Shown here piece after piece: positions 7,350 through 15,331 of a stretch of 49,658 nucleotides of DNA. Source of the stretch: Eubacteriales bacterium (lineage in GTDB: Bacteria > Bacillota > Clostridia > Saccharofermentanales > Fastidiosipilaceae). How positions within the stretch are numbered: position 1 is the stretch's first letter; each line of letters begins with the position of its first letter. Under the pieces are notes generated by a model. That model saw nothing but the letters and a program-made list of their open reading frames with translations. It searched no databases and had not been told where the DNA came from. The translations under genes and the position numbers were made by a program. The stretch covers positions 1 to 49,658 of the forward strand of contig JAUNVS010000006.1 of assembly GCA_030537565.1 (NCBI GenBank), in the 5' to 3' direction.

Positions 7350-8675
7350 ATGGCTAAGAATCTTGATTATAAGAAGATTGCAGAAGCGGCAGAATCCTAC
7401 CGCGCAGATATGACGAAGTTCCTCCGCGACCTCATCTACCTTAAGGGTGAGAGCTGCGAAGAGGGCGATAAGTCCCGTCGTATTCAGCAGGAAATGGAAA
7501 AGGTCGGCTTCAATAAGACGATGATCAATAAGCAGGGCAGCATCCTTGGTTGGATGGGTACTGGTAAGAAGCTCATCGGCTTCGACGGCCATATCGACAC
7601 CGTTGGTATCGGTAACCGTAACAACTGGGAATTCGACCCCTACGAAGGCTTCGAAGATGAAAACCTCATCGGTGGCCGTGGTGGTTCCGACCAGCTCGGT
7701 GGTGTTGTCTCCGCTGTTTACGCTGCGAAGATCATGAAGGATCTCGGTATGCTCAGCGATGAGTACACCGTCCTCGTCACCGGTACTGTCCAGGAAGAAG
7801 ACTGTGATGGTAACTGCTGGCTCTACATCATTGAGCAGGATAAGATCCGTCCCGACTTCGTCGTTTCGACCGAGCCCACCGACGGTGGTATCTATCGTGG
7901 ACACCGTGGTCGTATGGAAATCCGCGTTGAAGTTTCTGGCATCAGCTGCCACGGTTCAGCTCCTGAGCGTGGTGACAACGCCATTTACAAGATGGCTAAG
8001 ATCCTCAATGAGGTTGAACTCCTCAACGAGAATCCTGCTGACGCAGAGATTAAGGGTCTGGCTAAGATGCTCGAAGAGAAGTACAACCCAGAGTATAAGG
8101 AAGCCAACTTCCTCGGCCGTGGTACGGTTACGACCTCTGAGATCTTCTATACCTCGCCTTCACGCTGCGCCGTTGCGGACAGCTGCGCCATCTCCCTCGA
8201 CCGTCGTATGACGGCTGGCGAGACCTGGGAATCCTGCTTGCAGGAGATCGCCGATCTGCCTTCATGCAAGAAGTTCGGTGCGAAGGTCACGATGTACAAA
8301 TATGCCCGTCCAAGCTGGACTGGTGTTGCCTATGAGCAGGACTGCTACTTCCCAACATGGGTCCTCCCGGCCGACGACGTAATCACGAAGTCCGTCGAGG
8401 AAGCCCACCACAACCTCTATGGTGACAAGCGTACGTCGCCGAAGGTTGAGAAGGAAGAGAAGAAGCGTGCCGCACGTCCTCTGACGGACAAGTGGACCTT
8501 CTCCACCAACGGTGTTGCGATCATGGGTCGTCACAAGATCCCGGTCATCGGTTTCGGACCTGGTGCTGAAGATCAGGCCCACGCCCCGAACGAAATCACG
8601 TTCAAAGACGACCTCGTCGTCTGCGCAGCAGTTTATACGTGCATTCCCACGCTCTACTGCGAAAACCTGAAGTAA
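7350..8675 (+). CDS. ygeY: YgeY-family M20 metallohydrolase (peptidase/deacylase fold)
   Basis: A 441-residue M20 family enzyme. Expected metal-site residues are seen: HID (His81, Asp83), Asp114 in GGSDQLGG, the EED acidic cluster at 149-151, Glu175 in STEPT, and a late histidine in DQAHAPNE (His411). These should bind two metal ions for amide hydrolysis. I place the start at ATG 7350, eleven bases after AGGAG; the longer in-frame ATG at 7326 lies before that ribosome site. YgeY is a constant member of the ygeW-ygeX-ssnA set in E. coli and anaerobes. Its substrate is not settled, but an intermediate of purine or uric acid breakdown is likely. A terminator-like hairpin follows. Confidence 0.92.
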   Translation: MAKNLDYKKIAEAAESYRADMTKFLRDLIYLKGESCEEGDKSRRIQQEMEKVGFNKTMINKQGSILGWMGTGKKLIGFDGHIDTVGIGNRNNWEFDPYEGFEDENLIGGRGGSDQLGGVVSAVYAAKIMKDLGMLSDEYTVLVTGTVQEEDCDGNCWLYIIEQDKIRPDFVVSTEPTDGGIYRGHRGRMEIRVEVSGISCHGSAPERGDNAIYKMAKILNEVELLNENPADAEIKGLAKMLEEKYNPEYKEANFLGRGTVTTSEIFYTSPSRCAVADSCAISLDRRMTAGETWESCLQEIADLPSCKKFGAKVTMYKYARPSWTGVAYEQDCYFPTWVLPADDVITKSVEEAHHNLYGDKRTSPKVEKEEKKRAARPLTDKWTFSTNGVAIMGRHKIPVIGFGPGAEDQAHAPNEITFKDDLVVCAAVYTCIPTLYCENLK

Positions 8676-8696
8676 TTCGTAATTTGGCATAGGATG

Positions 8697-8733
8697 AGGC
8701 CTTCGGTGACGGTTTAGCCGCCGGAGGCCTTTT
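8697..8733 (+). terminator. Terminator or attenuator between ygeY and arcC
   Basis: AGGCCTTCGG pairs with CCGGAGGCCT (one G-U), and the stem is followed by TTTT then CC. The short T-run suggests partial read-through into arcC. Confidence 0.7.
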
Positions 8734-8779
8734 CCACCTAAGATACGAGCAATAATTTTTAGATGTATAGAGGAAGAAT

Positions 8780-9721
8780 ATGGGAAAGAGAATTTTAGTT
8801 TCTTTGGGGGGCAATGCCCTCGGTACACAGTTCGATGATCTCGTCGAGAGCGTCGGCGTCATCGCCAAGCCAATCGCTGGCCTGATTAAAGATGGTCACG
8901 AAGTCGTCGTCTGCCACGGTAACGGTCCACAGGTCGGTTACATTAAGACGAGCCTGGATAAGGGTAATGCCTCAGATGGCATCATCGATTTCCGTAAGAC
9001 CCTACCTCTGGCGGACTGCGTCGCCATGAGCCAGAGCTACATCGGCTATCACCTCCAGAATGCGATCGAGAATCAGCTCCACGCCCTCGGTATCGAAAAA
9101 GAAGTCGCTACCGTTGTCACCCGTGTTGAAGTCGATCCTCAGGATCCCCTCTTTAAGAACCCGACTAAGCCAATCGGTGCCTTCTTTACAAAAGAAGAGT
9201 CCCAGGTCCTCGTCGACGCCGGTAAGACGGTGATCGAAGACAGTGGCCGTGGCTATCGTGAAGTCGTCGCCTCACCGATTCCTCAGGACATCCTCGAGAA
9301 AGAGACGATCCATGCGATGATGAACAGCGGTGCTGTGGTGATCGCTGGTGGTGGTGGCGGTATTCCCGTCTACACCGAGAATGGTTGGACGAAGAAGATC
9401 GACGCCGTTATCGATAAGGATCGCGTCTCGGTCATGCTCGCTGCCATGGTCGAAGCTGACAGCCTCGTCATCCTTACCGGTGTCGAAAAGGTCGCTGTTA
9501 ACTTCAATACCCCTGAGCAAAAAGATCTCGATACGATGACGCTCGCCGAGTGCGAACAGTACATTAAAGAAGGCCAGTTCCCAGCTGGATCGATGCTGCC
9601 GAAGATTGAGTCTGCGATGCAGTTCGTCCGTTCGGGTGCGGGTCGCTCTACCTTGATCACTTCCTTAGACAAGCTGGTCGAAGGCCTGCGCGGTGAAACC
9701 GGCACGCTCGTCGTCGAATAG
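8780..9721 (+). CDS. arcC: Carbamate kinase
   Basis: A 313-residue amino acid kinase-fold enzyme that makes ATP from carbamoyl phosphate and ADP, giving carbamate (ammonia and CO2). The N-terminal LVSLGGNALG, the HGNGPQVG loop, and AGGGGGIPV with the following DAVIDKD are all characteristic. The ATG has GAGGAAG just upstream. Located between ygeY and ssnA, it is the energy-yielding last step of a carbamoyl-group pathway, with YgeW as the likely source of carbamoyl phosphate. No arginine deiminase or ornithine transcarbamylase gene is nearby, so the arginine deiminase pathway is less likely. Codon use shows the same strong bias as the other cluster genes. Confidence 0.95.
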   Translation: MGKRILVSLGGNALGTQFDDLVESVGVIAKPIAGLIKDGHEVVVCHGNGPQVGYIKTSLDKGNASDGIIDFRKTLPLADCVAMSQSYIGYHLQNAIENQLHALGIEKEVATVVTRVEVDPQDPLFKNPTKPIGAFFTKEESQVLVDAGKTVIEDSGRGYREVVASPIPQDILEKETIHAMMNSGAVVIAGGGGGIPVYTENGWTKKIDAVIDKDRVSVMLAAMVEADSLVILTGVEKVAVNFNTPEQKDLDTMTLAECEQYIKEGQFPAGSMLPKIESAMQFVRSGAGRSTLITSLDKLVEGLRGETGTLVVE

Positions 9722-9734
9722 TTAGAATTTGGAT

Positions 9735-9764
9735 GCGAGCCTGCTGCGTCTGCTGCGGGCTCGC
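9735..9764 (+). other. Intercistronic hairpin between arcC and ssnA
   Basis: GCGAGCC (9735-9741) pairs perfectly with GGCTCGC (9758-9764), and TCTTT follows. It may be a weak terminator or an mRNA-stability hairpin. Confidence 0.55.
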
Positions 9765-9786
9765 TCTTTAAATGAGGAATTGGATC

Positions 9787-11109
9787 ATGCTGCTTTATAA
9801 CGCAAACATATTTACCAACGATGAGCGTCAGCCCTTCATTGAAGACGGCGCAATCGTTGTTAATGGAAATGAAATTACCGCCGTCGGCAAGCGTCAGGAT
9901 TTGGAAACGGCCTATCCCCAGGAAGAGAAAATCGACCTCGGGGGCAAGCTCGTCTTACCAGGACTTATTAACTGCCATACGCATATCTATAGCGCCTATG
10001 CGCGGGGTATGGCGGTCTCCAAACCAACGCGTAACTTTATTGAAGTCCTAGAGAATCTCTGGTGGGCTCTCGATAAAAAGTTGACCGTCGAAGACGCTAA
10101 GCTCTGCGCTTATCAAACCATGATCGAATCGATCCGCAATGGCGTGACCTGTCTCTTTGACCACCACGCTGCGCCGAATGGCGTCGAGGGTTCCCTCGAT
10201 GCCATTGCTGAAGTCGCTCTCGAGCTCGGCATGCGTGCTGACCTCTGCTATGAATTGACAGATCGTGACGGCGAGCGCGTCCGTGACCTCGGTCTTGCAG
10301 AGAACCGTCATTTCATCGAGCGCTGCAAGCGTGAGAATAACGATTACTTACGCGCCCATTTCGGACTTCATGCCAGCTTTACCCTCAGTGATGAGAGTAT
10401 GGCAAAGGCAGCGGATATCGTTCATGAACTCGATGCAGCGGTACACTGTCACTGTGCTGAGGGACTGGATGACCAACTCTTCTGTGTTCGTCAGCATGAC
10501 TGCCGCGTCATCGAGCGCCTCGAGCGTTTCGGCTTGATGAGCGATCATGCTCTCGTCGTCCACCTCTGCCACTGTGCTGCGCGTGAGCTCGACATCATTA
10601 AGAAGCACGACTCGATCGCGCTTCATAATCCAGGTAGCAATATGAACAACGCAGTTGGACGCACCCCCCTCGAGGGTCTCCTCGAGCGCGAGATCCTCAC
10701 GGGTCTTGGCACCGACGCCTATACACATGATATGTATGAGTCGATGAAGACGGGAAAAGTTCTCTATGCACACGATCGCTGCCAGACCGGTGAAGGCTTC
10801 GGCCAGATGCTTAAACTTCAGTTTGAGAACAATCCGAAGATTGCAGCGCGCTTCTGGGATAAGCCGATGGGCCGTATCCAAGCAGGCGCCTATGCAGATC
10901 TCTGCGCATACGAATACCTGCCCTTTACTCCTCTAAATGCCAACTCGATCGGTGGCCACATCCTCTTCGGACTCTCGGGTAAACTTTGCACCGACAATAT
11001 GATCAACGGAAAATTCGTCATGAGAAATCGTGAGATTCTCGGCTGTGACGAGGCGCGCGTCGCGGCGCGTTCACGTGAGCGTGCAGCGGAGATTTGGCCT
11101 CTAATGTAG
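9787..11109 (+). CDS. ssnA: SsnA-family aminohydrolase
   Basis: A 440-residue amidohydrolase of the SsnA group. Metal-binding residues are visible: HTH at His64/His66, histidines in VHCHCAEG (His220, His222), further histidines in VHLCHC (His259, His262), and Asp310 in LGTDAY. Enzymes of this superfamily deaminate or hydrolyse purine-like rings. SsnA occurs with ygfK, xdhD and selenium-dependent hydroxylase genes, but its reaction is not firmly known. I chose ATG 9787 because GAGGAATTGG lies just upstream and the protein then begins MLLYNANIF, like E. coli SsnA; an in-frame ATG at 9772 is less likely. It belongs to the ygeW-dpaL transcript group. Confidence 0.92.
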   Translation: MLLYNANIFTNDERQPFIEDGAIVVNGNEITAVGKRQDLETAYPQEEKIDLGGKLVLPGLINCHTHIYSAYARGMAVSKPTRNFIEVLENLWWALDKKLTVEDAKLCAYQTMIESIRNGVTCLFDHHAAPNGVEGSLDAIAEVALELGMRADLCYELTDRDGERVRDLGLAENRHFIERCKRENNDYLRAHFGLHASFTLSDESMAKAADIVHELDAAVHCHCAEGLDDQLFCVRQHDCRVIERLERFGLMSDHALVVHLCHCAARELDIIKKHDSIALHNPGSNMNNAVGRTPLEGLLEREILTGLGTDAYTHDMYESMKTGKVLYAHDRCQTGEGFGQMLKLQFENNPKIAARFWDKPMGRIQAGAYADLCAYEYLPFTPLNANSIGGHILFGLSGKLCTDNMINGKFVMRNREILGCDEARVAARSRERAAEIWPLM

Positions 11110-11113
11110 GACA

Positions 11114-11171
11114 AGTCGCCAGCAGCCCACCCTGCGACTGAGTTAGTTTATTAAAATTGTGCCGAGCACAA
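11114..11171 (+). other. Two hairpins between ssnA and dpaL
   Basis: AGTCGC (11114-11119) pairs with GCGACT (11134-11139), and TTGTGC-CGA-GCACAA (11157-11171) lies directly before the dpaL ribosome site AAAGGA. No T-run follows either. The second stem could modulate translation of dpaL. Confidence 0.5.
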
Positions 11172-11184
11172 GAAAGGATACAAT

Positions 11185-12393
11185 ATGTATAAGAACTTTA
11201 AGATGACGGACATCCAGAAAGCCCAGACCGATGAGCGCGTGCGCGACTTCCTCAGCATGGAAGCTTGTGCGAACGTCAGCAGCTACCACAAGTCCTATCC
11301 CCAGTACACTTCGACCCCACTGGTTGAGCTAAAAGAAACGGCTGCCCACTTCGGCCTGAAGAATGTCTTCGTTAAAGACGAGTCCTATCGTTTTGGCCTC
11401 AACGCCTTTAAAGTGCTCGGCGCCTCCTATGCCATGGGCGTCTACCTCGCCGAGAAACTGGGTCTTCCCCTCGAGAAGCTCAGCTATGAAGCCCTCACGA
11501 GTCAAGAAGCAAAAGAGAAGCTCGGTGACATGACTTTCATTACCACGACCGATGGTAACCATGGCCGTGGCCTCGCCTGGACTGCTCAGCAGCTCGGCTA
11601 CAAGTCGATCGTTAAGATGCCAAAGGGTTCTGCCCAGGAGCGTCTGGACAACATCCGCGCCTGTGGTTCGGATGCTGAGATTACCGACATGAACTACGAT
11701 GACGCCGTCCGTCACTGTAACGAGCTCGCCCAGAAGCATGGCTATGTCATGGTTCAGGATACGGCTTGGGAAGGTTATACCCAGATTCCCAAAGACATCA
11801 TGCGCGGTTATGCGACGATGGCCTTTGAAGCCATCGAGCAGCTCGGCGACACCGTCCCGACCCACGTCTTCCTCCAGGCTGGCGTTGGCTCGATGGCGGG
11901 TGCTGTCGCAGGCCTCCTTGCCAACCACTATGGCGATAAGAAGCCGATGATCGTGATCGTTGAACCCAATAAGGCAGACTGCATCTATCGCACCGCTGAA
12001 GCAAAAGACGGCAAGCTCCACTTCGTCACTGGCGACATGGACACGATCATGGCCGGTCTCGCCTGCGGTGAGCCAAACCAGATCGGTTGGGACGTCCTCA
12101 CCGAGACGGCAGAATATGCGGTTTCCGCACCTGACTGGGTTGCTGCCCGCGGTATGCGCGTCCTCGGTAATCCCGTTGGCCAAGACCGTAAGATCATCTC
12201 CGGTGAGTCCGGTGCCGCCACCTTCGGCTTCGTCTCGACCGTCATGGAGCGTGAAGAGCTCAAAGAACTGCGTGAGCAGCTCAAGCTCGACGAGAACTCC
12301 GTCGTTCTCTGCTTCTCGACCGAGGGTGACACCGATCGTAAGAACTATCTCGACACGGTTTGGGATGGCAAAGACAGCAGCTATAACGGCTAA
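11185..12393 (+). CDS. dpaL: Diaminopropionate ammonia-lyase (YgeX/DpaL)
   Basis: A 402-residue fold-type II PLP enzyme that converts 2,3-diaminopropionate to pyruvate and two ammonia. The PLP lysine is Lys76 in RFGLNAFKVLG, a motif shared with the E. coli enzyme. The TTDGNHGRG loop binds the substrate carboxylate, and the glycine-rich phosphate site appears as QAGVGSMAGAV. ATG follows AAAGGA by six bases. It is the last gene of the cluster and is closed by a strong terminator. 2,3-Diaminopropionate or a ureido derivative is thought to arise from opened purine rings in this pathway, so DpaL would supply pyruvate and ammonia. Confidence 0.95.
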   Translation: MYKNFKMTDIQKAQTDERVRDFLSMEACANVSSYHKSYPQYTSTPLVELKETAAHFGLKNVFVKDESYRFGLNAFKVLGASYAMGVYLAEKLGLPLEKLSYEALTSQEAKEKLGDMTFITTTDGNHGRGLAWTAQQLGYKSIVKMPKGSAQERLDNIRACGSDAEITDMNYDDAVRHCNELAQKHGYVMVQDTAWEGYTQIPKDIMRGYATMAFEAIEQLGDTVPTHVFLQAGVGSMAGAVAGLLANHYGDKKPMIVIVEPNKADCIYRTAEAKDGKLHFVTGDMDTIMAGLACGEPNQIGWDVLTETAEYAVSAPDWVAARGMRVLGNPVGQDRKIISGESGAATFGFVSTVMEREELKELREQLKLDENSVVLCFSTEGDTDRKNYLDTVWDGKDSSYNG

Positions 12394-12416
12394 TCTCCGT
12401 TCAAATTACAGATTTG

Positions 12417-12447
12417 AAGATGGTCCTGCGGGGCCATCTTTTTTTTT
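12417..12447 (+). terminator. Rho-independent terminator after dpaL
   Basis: AAGATGG pairs with CCATCTT around a ten-base loop, followed by eight or more T residues. A second imperfect stem (CTCGC/TGCT with AGCA/GCGAG, 12466-12496) and an eight-T run near 12505 follow, outside any gene. Confidence 0.9.
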
Positions 12448-12523
12448 GTTTGAAAAAAGAGTTCTCGCATCTGCTAGTGAAAGCATCCGCGAGTTCTAAC
12501 GGATTTTTTTTCTAAAAATCGCA

Positions 12524-12808
12524 ATGGAATCTCTGATAAATATCGAAGAGAGTGGTACTATATATGTAACTAATCGAAGGAAGAAGGAGTCTATTATCGA
12601 TATCATCATCAAAAATCGAATTGCTGAGTTCCGCAAAGAAAAGGGTTTATCGCAACACAGATTAGCGAAAGCGGTCGGGCTAAAAAGAAGGTCCATCATG
12701 GCCTATGAGAACTATCAGATTAGTCCAACGCTAGAAACCGCTTACAAAATCTGTCAGGTGCTAGAAAAAGACTTCTTAGAGGTCTTTTTGATTAATTCAA
12801 TCGAATAG
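12524..12808 (+). CDS. Small XRE/Cro-type HTH protein
   Basis: At most 94 residues. The C-terminal two-thirds (from about NRIAEFRKEKGLSQ through KICQVLEKDF) is a classic Cro/C1 helix-turn-helix of about 65 residues. The N-terminal 25 residues look unlike any domain, and ATG 12524 has no ribosome site. A good AAGAAGGAG occurs inside the frame near 12579-12588, but only ATT or ATC codons follow it, so the true start is uncertain. The gene is AT-rich compared with its neighbours and ends nine bases before the next ORF, suggesting a pair. It is probably a DNA-binding regulator of a small acquired unit. Confidence 0.75.
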   Translation: MESLINIEESGTIYVTNRRKKESIIDIIIKNRIAEFRKEKGLSQHRLAKAVGLKRRSIMAYENYQISPTLETAYKICQVLEKDFLEVFLINSIE

Positions 12809-12817
12809 GAGTTTCCC

Positions 12818-13237
12818 ATGGGGCTATTTACACAAAACACAAAAGAAATTAGAGCAAAGGTGCAAGGAGTTTTCCATAATACGAGCAACTATGTTGTTGC
12901 GGTTCAGCATCGCAGTGCACTAAGACAATTCGGATCATTAATTGTATCGAACGTATTGAATGCAACAGATAGCAACAGAACTTTTCTGCTCTACTTTGAT
13001 AAGCAAGGAATCTACGAAGCAGAAACCTCGTTTAGCGAAAAAAGCCAGTTCTTATTAATGCCTTGGCATGAAATTTCTGACTTTTCCTACCGAGATAAAG
13101 GAGGACATATTTTGCTCTCCTACACACATTTGGGTCAAAAACGCGGATATCAGATTGATTTCAATGGTGCAATTATGAAAGATAATCGTGAAAACACTCT
13201 TTCGTTGATCCAGAAAGACTGGAATAGAGTTTACTGA
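12818..13237 (+). CDS. Unknown 139-residue protein, possibly PH-domain-like
   Basis: I do not recognise this protein. It starts with a good AGGAG seven bases upstream of ATG 12818 and is coupled to the HTH gene. The chain has no signal peptide or membrane segment. Alternating hydrophobic and polar stretches (RTFLLYFDKQGIYEAE, FLLMPWHEISDFSYRD, GGHILLSYTHLGQKRGYQID) suggest a mainly beta protein like bacterial PH-like or GRAM-like domains; this is only an impression. Base composition is AT-rich relative to the flanking housekeeping genes, consistent with acquisition. A terminator-like stem follows the gene. Confidence 0.6.
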   Translation: MGLFTQNTKEIRAKVQGVFHNTSNYVVAVQHRSALRQFGSLIVSNVLNATDSNRTFLLYFDKQGIYEAETSFSEKSQFLLMPWHEISDFSYRDKGGHILLSYTHLGQKRGYQIDFNGAIMKDNRENTLSLIQKDWNRVY

Positions 13238-13280
13238 TTTTTCCCAAATGAAATATTGCTGTTTAAATGTTCATCAGAAA

Positions 13281-13321
13281 AAAGAGTGCCGGGGTCAGCT
13301 TAAGCAAGTCCAGCACTCTTT
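13281..13321. terminator. Terminator between convergent islet genes
   Basis: AAAGAGTGC pairs perfectly with GCACTCTTT around a 23-base loop. It sits between the plus-strand unknown gene and the minus-strand broken peptide gene and, with flanking A and T bases, could act in both directions. Confidence 0.6.
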
Positions 13322-13346
13322 ACTTATACATGAAGTTTATCCAAGC

Positions 13347-13885
13347 TTATCCCCCAATTGCGCATTGACCTGCCGAGATTGCGATCGAGGCGAGAATACC
13401 TGCTACATTAAATTTAATTCCGAGTTTTACTAGTTGTTTTCCGAGGCTTTCGGCTACTTTTTCCCCATGCTTTTCCTTCGATATACTTCTTAAGATCGCC
13501 GCTGCTTAGCAAGTGGTCTTGAGGAAAAATGAGGATTTGTTCTGGCAAATGGTCCTTTGTATAGAGTTTCTTGGCTACCTAGAGCAAGCTATGTGCCATG
13601 TTCGTCGCCATACTTTTGTTTCAAAAGACTTTCGTTAATGCTCAGTTTTCCATTTTCCCATGGTCTAGCTTCCTCAAAAATGAAGCGAAGTTCGTTTTCA
13701 ATGTTTTTCAATTCCTCTGCAGAGATGTTTTCTGTCTTGGAAGGCGCATTTTGCTCTGCTGCGAATACCGTTGCAGGATTCGTAAACAGATTGAGTGCAA
13801 CTAATCCTGTCAAGAAACCAGTCAATAGATTTCTAAATTTGCTTTTGAGACTAAACTCTCCATATTCGGTTTTGGCGTTGGGCAA
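13347..13885 (-). pseudogene. Broken gene for a secreted bacteriocin-like peptide
   Basis: On the minus strand, 13885-13589 encodes a signal-peptide-like N-terminus (FRNLLTGFLTGLVALNLF then TVFAAEQ) and an acidic stretch ending LLKQKYGDE, after which it stops. In other frames the sequence continues with SSGDLKKYIEGKAWGK and then KVAESLGKQLVKLGIKFNVA, then GILASIAISAGQCAIGG and a stop at 13347-13349. Joining the pieces needs at least two frame changes, one near a GGGGAAAAA run (about 13468-13476). The restored protein would be about 175 residues with an exported N-terminus and a glycine/alanine-rich, cysteine-containing hydrophobic tail. That resembles streptococcin A-M57/geobacillin 26-like secreted proteins, from memory. 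The N-terminus is also suspect because only TTG is available as a start. Confidence 0.55.
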
Positions 13886-14259
13886 AGTGATTCGGGTTAA
13901 AACGAAACAGTCCTAGCTTATATAAAGGAATATCCGATATCGATTTTTTGCCCTGATATTTCCAAGAAATACAGGCTTATCTGCCAGATCGAGGTGTCAG
14001 AGATACTGCACATCGATCTGGGTCATGCATTTCTTATAGCAGACGCTCATGGAATTCCCAGCGCTTCCAGTCCAAGTCAAATTATCCGGCTTTTGTGAAT
14101 CTGTCGGATGCTTGCTGTCCAGACACAGCGCCCTTTATTGACATAAAAATAATTGATAGGGCAGAAAACCATATGACATCACCAATTATCGGCTACAATA
14201 GGCCGAAGATATTGGATTTCCTGATCTGTGTGAGAGGCGTAGAAGGGGAGGTCGGCGTC
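13886..14259. other. Intergenic region between the broken peptide gene and the EamA exporter
   Basis: About 370 bases with no convincing gene. A -10-like TACAAT at 14194-14199 could serve the exporter, but no good -35 accompanies it. The in-frame upstream extension of the exporter ORF through this region lacks a ribosome site and has unlikely codon use. Confidence 0.45.
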
Positions 14260-15177
14260 ATGGAACGAGCAATTCGGGCGATATCGGCGAGAAATTGGGC
14301 ACGTTTGGCGCTGCTCTTTGTCACCGTCGTTTGGGGGGCTGGTTTTGTCGCTGCAGATGTGGCCCTCAGGACTTATCGCCCATCGGAGATCCTCCTCTTT
14401 CGCTTTATTTCAGGGCTAGGCCTCAGCCTCTTGCCGCTTATCTGGCAGCGGCGCCCGCTGGCTCCGCTTGTTGCTCGCTCGACGCGGGGCTACCGCCGGG
14501 GCCGTTACTACGCCCTCGCCTGTGGATTCTGTCTCTTCCTCGGCTTTCTCTTTCAGACTGAGGGCCTGCAGTTCACGACTCCCTCGAAAAATGCCTTTTT
14601 GACATCGCTTAACGTCATCGTCGTTCCCTTTCTTGAGGCGATTTTTGGCCGAGAGCGACTTCGGCCGTCGCGCCTAGTTGCGGCGGGTCTAGCCCTCTTC
14701 GGTGTCGGACTTCTGACCCTAGATGCCAATTTCCAGATTGGACTCGGTGATGGCCTCAGCTTCATATGCGCTTTTTGTTTTGCGGCGCAGATGTTCTTAC
14801 TGAGTTTGGCTCTGAGAGAGATCAGTTCCGAAGAGGCGATCCGACTTGAGCTTCTCTCGGCGACGGTCTTCGGAGCACTTTACTATCTCGTCGTCGGTCT
14901 CAGACCTCTGCGCTTCGAGGGTCTGCCCTTTCTCGGCCTCCTCTTCCTCGGATTTATCAGCACGGGCCTTTGCTACTTCTTGCAATCCCTCAGCCAACGT
15001 TATCTCTCCGCCTCAGAAACCGCCATCATCCTCTCGCTGATCGCCGTCTTCGCTTGCCTCTTCTCGGTATGGCTTCTCGGTGAGGCCCTGAGTTTACGGA
15101 TGCTTCTGGGGGCGCTTTGCATCATGATGGCCGTTATTGGTATCAATTTTTTTGAGGATAAAAGACATCGCCTGTGA
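14260..15177 (+). CDS. EamA/DMT-family membrane transporter
   Basis: A 305-residue protein with about ten hydrophobic segments arranged as two EamA repeats. The first repeat begins at WARLALLFVTVVWGAGFV and includes the family-typical FRFISGLGLSLL. The second contains SLIAVFACLFSVWLLGEAL, the usual EamA ending before a last helix. I place the start at ATG 14260, eight bases after GGGGAGG; the frame is open to 14095, but that part looks non-coding. Members export amino acids, purines or other metabolites, and the substrate cannot be inferred. It stands alone between the islet and the symporter gene. Confidence 0.88.
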   Translation: MERAIRAISARNWARLALLFVTVVWGAGFVAADVALRTYRPSEILLFRFISGLGLSLLPLIWQRRPLAPLVARSTRGYRRGRYYALACGFCLFLGFLFQTEGLQFTTPSKNAFLTSLNVIVVPFLEAIFGRERLRPSRLVAAGLALFGVGLLTLDANFQIGLGDGLSFICAFCFAAQMFLLSLALREISSEEAIRLELLSATVFGALYYLVVGLRPLRFEGLPFLGLLFLGFISTGLCYFLQSLSQRYLSASETAIILSLIAVFACLFSVWLLGEALSLRMLLGALCIMMAVIGINFFEDKRHRL

Positions 15178-15331
15178 GTCTGTATAGCAAAACGCCCGCG
15201 GGTGCCAGTATCGAATTTCACAAATAAGTGCTTGCAAAATTGTGCAATGGATGGGATCGATGCGGAAGGCTATTCTTATCAATTCATATTTGCTAAGCTT
15301 GCGCTAAGTTTATCTATGGAGGATATGGCTT

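Noticed and set aside
13248-13433. Cys-rich 61-codon plus-strand frame
   Set aside because: It lies over the terminator and opposite the end of the broken peptide gene; no ribosome site.
13557-13916. 119-codon plus-strand frame opposite the broken peptide gene
   Set aside because: The minus strand shows a signal peptide and coherent protein pieces; this frame is its shadow.
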